Shown here: one piece after another, positions 7,801 through 15,964 of the stretch
How the letters are laid out: each line of letters opens with the position of its first letter
How positions within the stretch are numbered: the stretch's first letter is position 1
DNA from: Hydrotalea sandarakina
Lineage (GTDB): Bacteria; Bacteroidota; Bacteroidia; Chitinophagales; Chitinophagaceae
Assembly (NCBI RefSeq): GCF_003254115.1
Contig: NZ_QKZV01000003.1
Location: forward strand, 1 to 64,000
Direction: 5' to 3'
Length of the DNA: 64,000 nucleotides
Made by a program: the position numbers and the translations under genes
Notes under the pieces: generated by a model
Seen by the model: the letters and a program-made list of their open reading frames with translations, nothing else
Told to the model about the DNA's origin: nothing
The model's database searches: none

Positions 7801-9148
7801 TAGTATTGTAAGCAGTGATGAAATAATTACTATTGGTAGTGTTTGAGGCATCCATAGTTGCCGGTAACGGACTGCCGTTGGCATTTACCCAATTATAATT
7901 ATCATAAAAGGTTTGTGTTAATAGTTCTGTTGAGTAAGCTGTTAAATTGGGGTAACTATTGGTGTTATAAGCATTGGTAAGATGGTAATTAAAATTATTG
8001 TAATTGGCAGGGTCGTACATTAAACCGGTGGCAATGGGCCTGTTAAGATAGTCATATTGGGTATATAACCATTTCTGTGCATTGCGGAGATTGGCATCTT
8101 GCATCATCACTAAACGTCCCAGACCATCATACACCATCCAGGTTTCTCCTGCACCGGGTACTTTTTTAATCACCATGCGATGCCGTTGGTCATATTCATA
8201 ACGAAAGCATAATTGATCGGCAATAGATGTGCTGATTAACCAGTTATTGTTAATGAGTTCAACTGCTCTGGGTGTAATAACAAAACGCAATAAATTAAAA
8301 TCATCATACACATAATAGGTATTTAGCCAGCCTGTATGATCAATGCCAGGTGTATCAGATAATTGCACTTTTTTTAAAATCACTTTACCCTGCATGTCTT
8401 TATATTCAATTACCTGTTTTCCTCGTTCATCAATAGTAACAGTTTTATAAAGCAAGCCATCGGCATAATTTGCAGTTGAAACAGGTATACTTCCCCATAC
8501 TGCACCAATCGTCCAGATACGAATATTTTCAGCAGCCGTATTCATCTGGTGTTGCACCGTAATTCCCCTGTTACTACCTATCCAACTTGTTCCAGGTGCA
8601 TAAGTATTTTGAATCCTGTTGAGCGGTGATGCTTCATAAGCAGTTTGACTATAAGCCCAATTGAGGCCGGATGTACCTACATATGTTTCGCCTGTTTGCC
8701 CACTTAATTGATTATTATAAAAAGCAACCTGCTGTTGTATTGGATCGAGTTTAAAATTTCCATCATTAATATTGTCGGCACTATTTGCCCTTGTGTTTGC
8801 AGCAAAAGGCAGGTATTGGTATTGTTCTCTTCCAAGTGCATCATAAATATTGGCGGTAACCATATCATTTTGTAATGGACTGGTTTGTTTATGCACTGTT
8901 TGCACCAAACGGCCTAGCCCATCGAAGTATTGGGTAGTCTGATGCACATCAGTAAAAGGTCTGGTGATTAAATTGGAGGAACTTTGTTCCGGAGCCAAAG
9001 CCTCCCATGAACGCACATAATTTATTGTTGCTGCTGAACTGAATGCAGCAGGTGGTGCAATTTGTGCATCAGCAAATTGCACAGCGAAACATGTACAGAA
9101 GAGAAGCAAAGAGTTGAATAAAGATTTTGAATATACCTCTGTTCGCAT
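4829..9148 (-). CDS. Full-length secreted DUF6443/RHS protein with metallopeptidase tip
   Basis: This is a 1439-residue polymorphic-toxin scaffold. Residues 1-29 are a signal peptide ending FADAQ. The N-terminal region (about 35-200, with TRPFTDVHQTTQYFDGLGR) matches the DUF6443 domain of Bacteroidota RHS proteins. Many YD-type repeats follow (YDALGR, YDGLGRLV, YDQAGRLLTI, YDANGN). Then comes the RHS core with [28 protein letters not shown] and DPQLGRWWQIDP. The tip of about 180 residues carries GGEAILHETQH, an HExxH motif at about 1358-1362, with a possible third ligand in SEAYEE near 1393. It is the only RHS gene here with a secretion signal, so it should be the expressed copy. It lies 10 bases from the upstream glutathione-peroxidase-like gene and is followed by a lipoprotein gene. 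Confidence 0.9.
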   Translation of the reverse strand: MRTEVYSKSLFNSLLLFCTCFAVQFADAQIAPPAAFSSAATINYVRSWEALAPEQSSSNLITRPFTDVHQTTQYFDGLGRLVQTVHKQTSPLQNDMVTANIYDALGREQYQYLPFAANTRANSADNINDGNFKLDPIQQQVAFYNNQLSGQTGETYVGTSGLNWAYSQTAYEASPLNRIQNTYAPGTSWIGSNRGITVQHQMNTAAENIRIWTIGAVWGSIPVSTANYADGLLYKTVTIDERGKQVIEYKDMQGKVILKKVQLSDTPGIDHTGWLNTYYVYDDFNLLRFVITPRAVELINNNWLISTSIADQLCFRYEYDQRHRMVIKKVPGAGETWMVYDGLGRLVMMQDANLRNAQKWLYTQYDYLNRPIATGLMYDPANYNNFNYHLTNAYNTNSYPNLTAYSTELLTQTFYDNYNWVNANGSPLPATMDASNTTNSNYFITAYNTTPTYAQPIIAYANTTGLPTGTMVKVMGSNPAQYIWTVTFYDDHNRVIQTQTKNYTGGIDISTNQYDFSGKILRNLLQHNKAGNNAQSHTVLSKYSYDQAGRLLTITKTINSTVTGVAVSSPEKTIVSNQYDELGQLKAKTLGSGIESLTYDYNIRGWLLGINRNYISGSSTNKFGMELAYDKTNSVAGTTYANAQYNGNITGTVWKSAGDATNRKYDFTYDNVNRITAANFLQNSNSNSWDNAFLNFSVNNLSYDANGNILTMNQYGYLIGSSGLIDQLNYTYQNNGSSNQLQQVTDAANNPSSTLGDFHYNTATKTTTDYAYDANGNLISDQNKAISSIQYNYLNLPQQVSVTAKGNIQYVYDASGNKLAKITTDNTLNPAVTNATLYINGFVYQNDVLQFVSHEEGRARFIPAVGSVPASFAMDYFIKDHLGNVRMVLTDEQKQDIYPAATVEGSITSNTSAAYIENQYYSINPAAIVPNPRFMPTYANNNGIPNNNPNSNTTANSTQVYKLNSSTGDKSGLGITLKVMAGDVIDIFGKSYYSQNNTNDNSNYNLPILTLLSGLLGTPANPMAAATHGAITGSQLSSIGNNSSGVGSFLTSGRLPTTSTVPRAYINYIILNDQFQYISGGFSVVGSSGVVKDHHSDASMQGIQIPKNGYIYIYCSNESPVDVFFDNVQVVHTRGPLLEETHYYPFGLTMAGISSQALNFGQPENKYKFNKGSELQSKEFSDGSGLEWYATNFRSLDPQLGRWWQIDPKATESESPYASMSNNPIRFNDPLGDTIIDAQIKADKNWGKAYNTFLNSKAGKRFVKLYSPGGKYGTTKVIFKVGKTNQDNSAQGNTKTFSVNRKDGSSTELIADKRYAGINKVASGQSKDSYLKFEVTLREGDDMNNSTEQVEGGEAILHETQHVRADQQTLITDKAIISPYLIHRDFMKPVTSEAYEERYSFYIENKQLWQADYNRQKSQGKVTSKSDYINKKINDFRNY
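5680..5928 (-). repeat. RHS core repeat, copy C (in the full-length gene)
   Basis: The copy of the repeated RHS core DNA that sits inside the intact gene. Similarity to copies A and B ends at the codons for FQYIS, where the full-length gene continues upstream with LNDQ. Confidence 0.85.
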
Positions 9149-9158
9149 AGGTTACGAA

Positions 9159-9740
9159 TTAATTGTGATCATTCTGATTATTTGGAATGAATATATTTTT
9201 CAAAAGTTGTATGGTATTAATCTGTGGATGTTCATAGAAAGCAGATAGTAATTCACCCTTATTGTTCAGGATATAAATTTTATACGCAGCATGATTGTAT
9301 TCATTTTCAAAATGCCGGTTATCCTTGGAATTATTTAGCCACCTTACCAAACTATTTTTTGTTGTATCATACAGGTTATACTTTGAAACAGAGGCAGAAA
9401 TAGTAAAAGGGAAATGAAGCATATCCGACAAAATATGTTTCAATGCACTATCTGTTAGCATTGCGCTATTATCTTTTTTAGGCAAAAGAATAACCTGAAA
9501 AGCATGTTTAGTTTGTTGATATAAAGTATCTAAAGAAAAAAATAATTGAAATGGAATATCATTAGGTGTATTGGCTAAAAAATTAACCACTACTATTTGC
9601 TGTCCTTTTAATTTTCCGATATTCATCGGGTGGTGTTCTATATCCATTTGTTGAATGGCATAAATAGTATGTTCCTGTGCATGAATGAAATGTTGATTCA
9701 TGAACATTAGAAGCAGCAATATGGAAACATTTTTTTTCAT
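9159..9740 (-). CDS. Exported glutathione-peroxidase-like protein without cysteines
   Basis: This 193-residue protein has a signal peptide (MKKNVSILLLLMFMNQHFIHA). The body follows the layout of the glutathione peroxidase/redoxin fold: GKLKGQQIVVVNFLAN, LDTLYQQTKHAFQVILLP, a middle SKYNLYDTTKNSLVRWL and a late YKIYILNNKGELLSAFY. The position where peroxidases have their catalytic cysteine reads NTPNDIP, and the whole protein has no cysteine, so redox catalysis by that mechanism is not possible. It sits between two giant RHS-type genes on the same strand with short gaps. A structural or chaperone-like role in the export operon is a guess, and the fold assignment is by pattern only. Confidence 0.55.
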   Translation of the reverse strand: MKKNVSILLLLMFMNQHFIHAQEHTIYAIQQMDIEHHPMNIGKLKGQQIVVVNFLANTPNDIPFQLFFSLDTLYQQTKHAFQVILLPKKDNSAMLTDSALKHILSDMLHFPFTISASVSKYNLYDTTKNSLVRWLNNSKDNRHFENEYNHAAYKIYILNNKGELLSAFYEHPQINTIQLLKNIFIPNNQNDHN

Positions 9741-9764
9741 AATGATTATTTATAAAAAATAAAT

Positions 9765-12700
9765 TTAATAAATGGCTACTGTTGTTGTAGCGGTTGATAG
9801 GGAAATATTATTGAATGTAGCAGTGGCCACACCCGATTCGGAATAAGTGTTATTAATCATCCACATATGATTGGCACTATAGTCAGACGCATGTAGTGTG
9901 ATGTTGTAATTTCCATATGGAATCTGACCATAAACACCCGTTCCAATAATTTTAAAATTATAAATCTGGCCTGTGGCTACATTCGTTAATTGTATAAAAT
10001 AAAATACGCCGGTGACAACATTGGTTACTGAAATGGATGTCATCTGAACTGTACTGGAATATGCGGGTTTTTGGTATTGATAATCAAATAGTTTAATAAC
10101 ATTATTACTATTATCACGAATATCTTTTAATCTGCCAAGACCCTCATACTCATAATAATTTAATATACCATTGGATGATGTAAAAGAAGTCATACCTAAC
10201 AATGGTGAATAAGTGTAAATATTTGCCTGACTATTAGGTAAATTTTGCGGATTTAACTTACTTAATTCAGTTCTAAGTTGTGCATCAGTGGCTGGATTTT
10301 GAATAATACTTTGGTTCAATAAATTATTGGCTGAATAAAAATCTGCCCCAGTTATCTTAGCCACAGGATATTGGTTATTATAACCCCAAATGTAACTGTT
10401 TTTAATACCATCTTTTTTAGTAACACTTACCAAATTACCACCATAAAATATATAATTATTTTCATCCTCATATCTGTTATCTTTTGTAATAGAGGTATTA
10501 TTATATGTTACAGCGTTTGTAAAGCTGGCAGATGGACTTATTATATTTATTTTCTGTGTTTTTTGTGGCGCAACAAAACCTGCGGGATTAGTTACATAGT
10601 CATATCTCGTAAAGTCTGCGCCAACTAAACTACTGTTTTTCCAATTTGATGTTTCAATTAATGCATTATCAAATTCATCCTGTAATTCCAATATCGGTTT
10701 TAATTCTGTATCAGCATTATTTTTGTCTTGAATGTGATTGTTATTGAAAGTGCTGGTTGGACTTGTAAAATTGGAATAGTGATAATTAACATAGTTGCTT
10801 CTTGCTTGAGCCTTATTTATACGATAATTTTCATAACTAAGCCATCTGCAGTTATTGGCGTCATTGGTGGTTGGAGTACAAGAATATATACTATTATAAA
10901 AGGTTGAAGTTGCTGTATTGTAATTGGTTAAATAATTTTGATAGCCATTATCAATGCCATCACAATTAGATAACCTGAAATCAAAGGCATAATTGTAATT
11001 TGTAATTAAGTTATCACCCAAAGAAGAATAAATAATTTTTTGTGATGGCTGATGATGGAAAGGACTTTGATAATTAATTATCGAGGTGGTACTTATTTGC
11101 TTACCATTAATAGGTTCATAATCTGTTTCAACGGTTTTATCTTGAGTCTTAAAAAAGGAATGTAATTCATACTCGGTTCCCCAAAGTAAGTTTGAGGTTG
11201 ACGATATTGGCACATTCTTACAAATATATCCCGGGGTGCCAACAGAATCTTGAGAATAAGTCGGATAGTGCCATATGTCTTTTAATATTTGATTGCTTTG
11301 ATTGAAATAGGCTTCATACTTTAGTTCCCCTGTAATTGAATCAAACGGAAGCGGTGCATAAGGATAGCTACTAACAGAACCATCACAACTCAAGTCATTC
11401 ACATTTCTAACAACAACATCGTTACTATTTTGAAAGGCATCCCAATAATGAGCACTGTAATATCTATATACAGATTTTCCATTACCAGACTGAGATACAT
11501 CTACCTCACTATAACCAATATGGTTACCCATTGTAGTACGCATCGGCAAAACGGAACTGGGAGATATTAAATAGGCAGCTTCAAATCCACCTCCCGTTAA
11601 AGTAGCACATCCATAAGGATTATAAACTCCATTAGAAGTATTACCCCAAATCAGTCCATACATATCATTACGCAACACATTAACATAAGTTGGCATACTA
11701 TATAAAATACCAGTCGAGGAAGACCCACCAGCATTATAATCATAAGTAGTTACAATATCTTGAGATGCTAATGGGTCGTGATGTACCATGGAATTAATCC
11801 GAAGTCCTCCAATAGTAATATTCGTAATATTCGTTACGGGCATTTGATATGAAATGGAAGCTGAGCAACCTCCCCATGCTGTTGTAGTTGTAGTTCCGTA
11901 TAATCTTGAAGTGTAAGTTGTGCCGGGTGTTAAAGTAATTGCCTGAGTAGTAGAAGTACCAGATTGAATAGTAGCATTAATCACCATATTGCCATTTGGA
12001 TCAAAAACTTGATAGGTACCACTTACACCGGTTGTTGTACTACTTAAAGAAAGCATATAATTCGAGTATCCTGACGGGGTAGTAAAACTTAATGTCTGAT
12101 AGGTACTGCCATCATATAAAACGGAAGAATTGGTAACATTGATTGTTTGATAACCGGGAACTGACCTTGTTACATAGTGGGGCTCAAAATTAAATTTGGT
12201 ATATCCACCGGTAGGATAAGTAATTTGTTGTAATGCTCCACCTCTCATCGCTGGCCATTGTGCATCTCTATTAGCACCGTTAACCGTTTTTGTATTATTT
12301 ACTGTATAGGTAGGAATTAATGTATTATTACTGGTAATTCCGTTATAATAACCCCAGTGATCAATACCAAAAGCCAATAATCTGGGTACCATTTCACCAT
12401 AGTAACCAAATTGATAAGGCGGTTCAGTTATGCTTCCATCACAAGAGGACTCTTGTAATGCATCTAATCTTAAACGGTAGGTATCAGATTGTATATTTGA
12501 TAAATAGGTACCTAATATTCCATTAAGTCCATTGACACCATCATGAAAATATCCATAAGTGAATTGAAATTTTTTACAAAATCCCAATCCATTACTGATT
12601 GTAATATTATCCAATGCATTTGCAGTAGTATTCGCATTATCAGCCATTGTTTGTGGCGTATATGCACTTAAATCTATTCTTGGTGTTGCTGCAGGATTAA

Positions 12701-13655
12701 AGCTAATTGTATTACCATTATAAGTAATAGAACTTAATCGAACCCCCTGTACAAACTGTTTTACTACATCATACTCATACTGTCCAATGGTATTGGTGCT
12801 ATATATTGGGAACATAGATAAAGTGTAGTAACTATAATTTTCTTGTTGATAAGTAAAATTTATAGTGAACATATTATCTTTTGAGACAATTTTATTTAAA
12901 TACCAACTTGAAACTGCAGAGCCACTTGATAAGCCGTTTTTCATAGAATATGGACTGGTTATTTCTAAAGGCATTACACTTCCTGTATTACCTGTATTTC
13001 CAAAGAAATATTGTGTCCCATCAGGGGTTGTTATTTTAAAACCTTGAAAACAGGTTCCATTCTGATAAGGAGTAGTCAGATATTTATAATCTGGTTCAAT
13101 TTTCAAATCTTGTTCAGGTACTGTAATGGGAGTTCTATCATCTCTGAAATAAAATTTGCCTGTATATTTCCCGAAATTAAAAAAGTACAAGTCCGGTTCT
13201 CCATCTTTCCTGCCCTGATAAAATCCAGCATCATCAACATTCCCATTTGTTGTGCCGAGATAACTATTGTAACCAAAATCTGACCAATGCCCATTTGTAA
13301 CATTTGTATTACTAAATCCACGATCATCTGGCAAACCCACAACTGAACGTGTTATAACGCCACCAGCATTTAAACTCCATCCTGCACCAACCCAACTAGC
13401 TAATTCCTGCACCTTTAGACCCGAAGCATGATAACTTAAACTAATGGGTACTTCCAATGGACCATTTTGTACTGTATAAATGGGAATATTAATATTGGGG
13501 ATGCCAGTATGATAACTTACAGGATAATCAGCATATTTTACCAACGCTGCTGCAGTTGGTGGGGTAATATTGGTCTCTGCCAATGGATTATTTTGTGCTT
13601 CTATTTGACCATTTATGGTGAAAAAACAAAAGAATAAAAACAAAATGCGTTTCAT
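9765..13655 (-). CDS. Giant secreted SpvB-like/RHS-family protein
   Basis: About 1296 residues from the chosen start, which gives a clean signal peptide (MKRILFLFFCFFTINGQIEAQ); the frame is open up to 13694. The N-terminal region (PVSYHTGIPNINIPIYTV, SLSYHASGLKVQELASWVGA, GWSLNAGGVITR) is the SpvB/TcdB-like start seen in Bacteroidota proteins that accompany DUF6443 RHS toxins. The C-terminal part has a YD-like segment (SYIWGYNNQYPVAKI, YSPLLGMTSFTSSNGI, YYEYEGLGRLKDI) and a final beta-rich domain. It has no variable toxin tip. It follows the barrel gene by about 20 bases and precedes the peroxidase-like gene, so all belong to one operon. I infer a scaffold or delivery role; the exact function is unknown. 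Confidence 0.8.
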   Translation of the reverse strand: MKRILFLFFCFFTINGQIEAQNNPLAETNITPPTAAALVKYADYPVSYHTGIPNINIPIYTVQNGPLEVPISLSYHASGLKVQELASWVGAGWSLNAGGVITRSVVGLPDDRGFSNTNVTNGHWSDFGYNSYLGTTNGNVDDAGFYQGRKDGEPDLYFFNFGKYTGKFYFRDDRTPITVPEQDLKIEPDYKYLTTPYQNGTCFQGFKITTPDGTQYFFGNTGNTGSVMPLEITSPYSMKNGLSSGSAVSSWYLNKIVSKDNMFTINFTYQQENYSYYTLSMFPIYSTNTIGQYEYDVVKQFVQGVRLSSITYNGNTISFNPAATPRIDLSAYTPQTMADNANTTANALDNITISNGLGFCKKFQFTYGYFHDGVNGLNGILGTYLSNIQSDTYRLRLDALQESSCDGSITEPPYQFGYYGEMVPRLLAFGIDHWGYYNGITSNNTLIPTYTVNNTKTVNGANRDAQWPAMRGGALQQITYPTGGYTKFNFEPHYVTRSVPGYQTINVTNSSVLYDGSTYQTLSFTTPSGYSNYMLSLSSTTTGVSGTYQVFDPNGNMVINATIQSGTSTTQAITLTPGTTYTSRLYGTTTTTAWGGCSASISYQMPVTNITNITIGGLRINSMVHHDPLASQDIVTTYDYNAGGSSSTGILYSMPTYVNVLRNDMYGLIWGNTSNGVYNPYGCATLTGGGFEAAYLISPSSVLPMRTTMGNHIGYSEVDVSQSGNGKSVYRYYSAHYWDAFQNSNDVVVRNVNDLSCDGSVSSYPYAPLPFDSITGELKYEAYFNQSNQILKDIWHYPTYSQDSVGTPGYICKNVPISSTSNLLWGTEYELHSFFKTQDKTVETDYEPINGKQISTTSIINYQSPFHHQPSQKIIYSSLGDNLITNYNYAFDFRLSNCDGIDNGYQNYLTNYNTATSTFYNSIYSCTPTTNDANNCRWLSYENYRINKAQARSNYVNYHYSNFTSPTSTFNNNHIQDKNNADTELKPILELQDEFDNALIETSNWKNSSLVGADFTRYDYVTNPAGFVAPQKTQKINIISPSASFTNAVTYNNTSITKDNRYEDENNYIFYGGNLVSVTKKDGIKNSYIWGYNNQYPVAKITGADFYSANNLLNQSIIQNPATDAQLRTELSKLNPQNLPNSQANIYTYSPLLGMTSFTSSNGILNYYEYEGLGRLKDIRDNSNNVIKLFDYQYQKPAYSSTVQMTSISVTNVVTGVFYFIQLTNVATGQIYNFKIIGTGVYGQIPYGNYNITLHASDYSANHMWMINNTYSESGVATATFNNISLSTATTTVAIY

Positions 13656-13677
13656 AAAAACATACATAATATTATTT

Positions 13678-15159
13678 TTAAAAATTATATCCAATTCTAA
13701 ATTTTAAAGGTTGCGTAACGGGTATATTACGATAGCTTAAAAAATCCCACAATAATTGTACATTACTAGCTTTTTTACCTACTTTCATTTTTTTGGTTAT
13801 CCCAATTAGTCCACTAGTTTGCCATGCGCTGTAATTCTGTAATTGTGGGATTTGAGTAAAGGCTGATTGGTAATTTTGTTCATATCCTCCTGTAACCCAT
13901 ATACTGCCCTTTATTTTTATATCTAAAAAACTTCTCAGACCTATGCCCTGATTGCTTATTCTTACATCATTGATCCCATTTCCCCAACCCATTTTATAGG
14001 CAACACCTACACCAACTGTACTTTTATCATTCAGTTTATATCCTATGGTTCCGGCAATGTCGCTTGTTACAGGTAGATAATAATTAGTTTTTTGTGATTG
14101 TATGTTAATACCGTATTCAAATCTTTGCCAAATCGTTTTTGTTTTCTGCTTGTTGGGTGTAAAATCAGGCATGATTAATGCATTATTACCTCCGCCTAGT
14201 TGATTAATTTTATCTTTTAATGTATTAAGTTGATTTTGTGCAGACTGCATTTGTTGTTGTATAAACTGTTGTGGGTTACTGCCTGTAGTTACTACCGTGC
14301 CGCCCACCTGTTGGGTTAATAGTTGCTGCACCAGTGCTCTACTTTGTAATCCCGCTAATGCCTGCGTTGTACCTATATTGCCTGTAGCAGGAAATAATTG
14401 CGCCAACAGGCTATTGCGCTGCCAAAAAGATTGAAAAGCAGGAAGATTTCGCAATTCTGACAAGATTTTTTGTTCTAACAGATTTTTATCATTTAAAATT
14501 TCTTTGTAGTACTCAATTTGTTGTTGATAATAATACACCTGTTGCTGAAATAATTTAAAGGAGGATGCATTCAAAGATTGAGGGGAAAGTTGACTCATTA
14601 ATTGTATTCGCTGGGATAATGCCTGTGTAGTAGCCTTAGTAGCATCAAAGTTTTCCTGCAATAAATTGGAAACCTGTTTTAAATGTGTCAACTGAGACGA
14701 ATTTATTTTTAAAGCATTTTTTATTCCATTCAATAAATAACTAGTTGCTGTACTGATACTATCTAAAGAAGGAATATAAGCAGTGGCATTACTCATTCTA
14801 CGATACACACTGCCAGTATTGGGTTGATTTGTCGCATAAATATTATTTCTACTTTCCAATAATTGTTTGACTATCACTGAATCTTTAGGTAGAAAACTTA
14901 AACAAACCTTTCTCTCTAAAAGCTTTAGCTTTCTTAAATATTTGCAATTTTTTTTATTAAACTGCTTGTTTAGGCTTGAATACTTTTTATCAAGCTTAGA
15001 AATAGGACTATTATAAGTGGATATAGAGAAAAGTACTTTTTGTGAAGCAGTATCAATTACAAAAACTGAATTAAATGTACCCGCATCAACACGGATAATT
15101 GAAAATAATAAATAAAAAAAGCAAATAATACCTTTTATGTATGTATTAAACACAAGCAA
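13678..15159 (-). CDS. Coiled-coil protein with C-terminal outer-membrane beta-barrel
   Basis: 493 residues, first gene of the RHS operon. There is a signal peptide-like start (YIKGIICFFYLLFSIIRVDA). Glutamine-rich helical segments fill about 75-340 (FKLFQQQVYYYQQQIEYYKE, QFIQQQMQSAQNQLNTLKDK). The C-terminal 150 residues are amphipathic strands ending in phenylalanine (LKFRIGYNF), the mark of an outer-membrane barrel. No ATG fits: a TAA lies directly before a TTG at 15159, with a GTG two codons later, so the start is one of these rare codons. I know no name for the family. As first gene before secreted RHS proteins it is a candidate anchor or export partner; this is inference. Confidence 0.65.
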   Translation of the reverse strand: MLVFNTYIKGIICFFYLLFSIIRVDAGTFNSVFVIDTASQKVLFSISTYNSPISKLDKKYSSLNKQFNKKNCKYLRKLKLLERKVCLSFLPKDSVIVKQLLESRNNIYATNQPNTGSVYRRMSNATAYIPSLDSISTATSYLLNGIKNALKINSSQLTHLKQVSNLLQENFDATKATTQALSQRIQLMSQLSPQSLNASSFKLFQQQVYYYQQQIEYYKEILNDKNLLEQKILSELRNLPAFQSFWQRNSLLAQLFPATGNIGTTQALAGLQSRALVQQLLTQQVGGTVVTTGSNPQQFIQQQMQSAQNQLNTLKDKINQLGGGNNALIMPDFTPNKQKTKTIWQRFEYGINIQSQKTNYYLPVTSDIAGTIGYKLNDKSTVGVGVAYKMGWGNGINDVRISNQGIGLRSFLDIKIKGSIWVTGGYEQNYQSAFTQIPQLQNYSAWQTSGLIGITKKMKVGKKASNVQLLWDFLSYRNIPVTQPLKFRIGYNF

Positions 15160-15196
15160 TTAATTTAGTCTTCAAACTTAAATGCATTTTTACAAC

Positions 15197-15226
15197 TATA
15201 CAATGGGGAAAATTCCCTATTGTATA
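15197..15226. promoter_or_regulatory. 30-bp dyad, probable operator
   Basis: The outer arms TATACAAT and ATTGTATA and the inner arms GGGAA and TTCCC form a near-perfect palindrome with one mismatched pair and a central AA. It lies 38-67 bases upstream of the barrel/RHS operon start and 115 bases upstream of the divergent LuxR-type regulator. No T-tract follows, so a protein-binding site is more likely than a terminator. A -7-like TATAGTTG on the minus strand overlaps its edge. Confidence 0.5.
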
Positions 15227-15340
15227 TACAAATAATATTTTTAATAGAAAATAATAATGTTAGTGAAAAATAATATTTATTATATTTAATCACTAATAAA
15301 AAAAAGTTATATAATTTCAAAGTTTAAAATCCAATTTATA

Positions 15341-15964
15341 ATGCAAACTTTTTTACTGGCAGATGATCATCCAATACTGAGAAAAGGGATTAGAAATATT
15401 TTAGAAAATACTGGGAAGTACAAAATTTTAGCTGAATTCAATAATGGAAAAGCACTGATAGATTTTATTATCAGTAAAAATCAATTCCCTGATTTTGTAC
15501 TTTTGGATTTAAAAATGCCAATTCTGAATGGGTATGAAACTAGTGAAATACTTTTAAAAAAATATCCAACTATTAAAATAATTATATTTTCAATGTTTAT
15601 TGATTTAAAAGAAATTAATTATTTACTAAAGCTCGGTATTAGCGGATTTATACAAAAAAATCTAGAACCAGAAGAATTACTAGAAAATATAGAAAAAATT
15701 CACCAAAATCAGAAAATACTATGTATAAATGGAATGAATGAAGTAAATAAATTTATTAATAAATCATATAATTTTTCAGAACGCGAAAAAGAATTATTAC
15801 GTTATTGTGCATCAGAATTAACATATAAAGAAATTGCAGACAAAATGGGTATTAGTCCAAAAACGGTTGATAAATACAGGGAAGACCTATTTAAAAAACT
15901 AAGTGTTCATAGTAGAGTAGGATTAGCTTTATATGCATTACAAGTTGGTTTGTTTATGTTTTAA
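15341..15964 (+). CDS. Orphan NarL/LuxR-type response regulator
   Basis: 207 residues. The receiver domain has the acidic pair D8-D9, the phospho-acceptor D56 in LLDLKMP and a lysine in FIQKN. The C-terminal LuxR-type helix-turn-helix (about 140-205) contains LTYKEIADKMGISPKTVDKY and ends in SRVGLALYALQVGLF. It resembles the regulator at 27206-27880, which has a kinase partner, but no kinase is next to this one. It is divergent from the RHS operon, with the dyad in between, so it may control that operon and itself. It is more AT-rich than the core genes. Confidence 0.85.
   Translation: MQTFLLADDHPILRKGIRNILENTGKYKILAEFNNGKALIDFIISKNQFPDFVLLDLKMPILNGYETSEILLKKYPTIKIIIFSMFIDLKEINYLLKLGISGFIQKNLEPEELLENIEKIHQNQKILCINGMNEVNKFINKSYNFSEREKELLRYCASELTYKEIADKMGISPKTVDKYREDLFKKLSVHSRVGLALYALQVGLFMF

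Noticed and set aside
13656-13694. Upstream start of the giant SpvB-like protein
   Set aside because: It would overlap the barrel gene and put 13 residues before a clean signal peptide; the ATG at 13655 is preferred.
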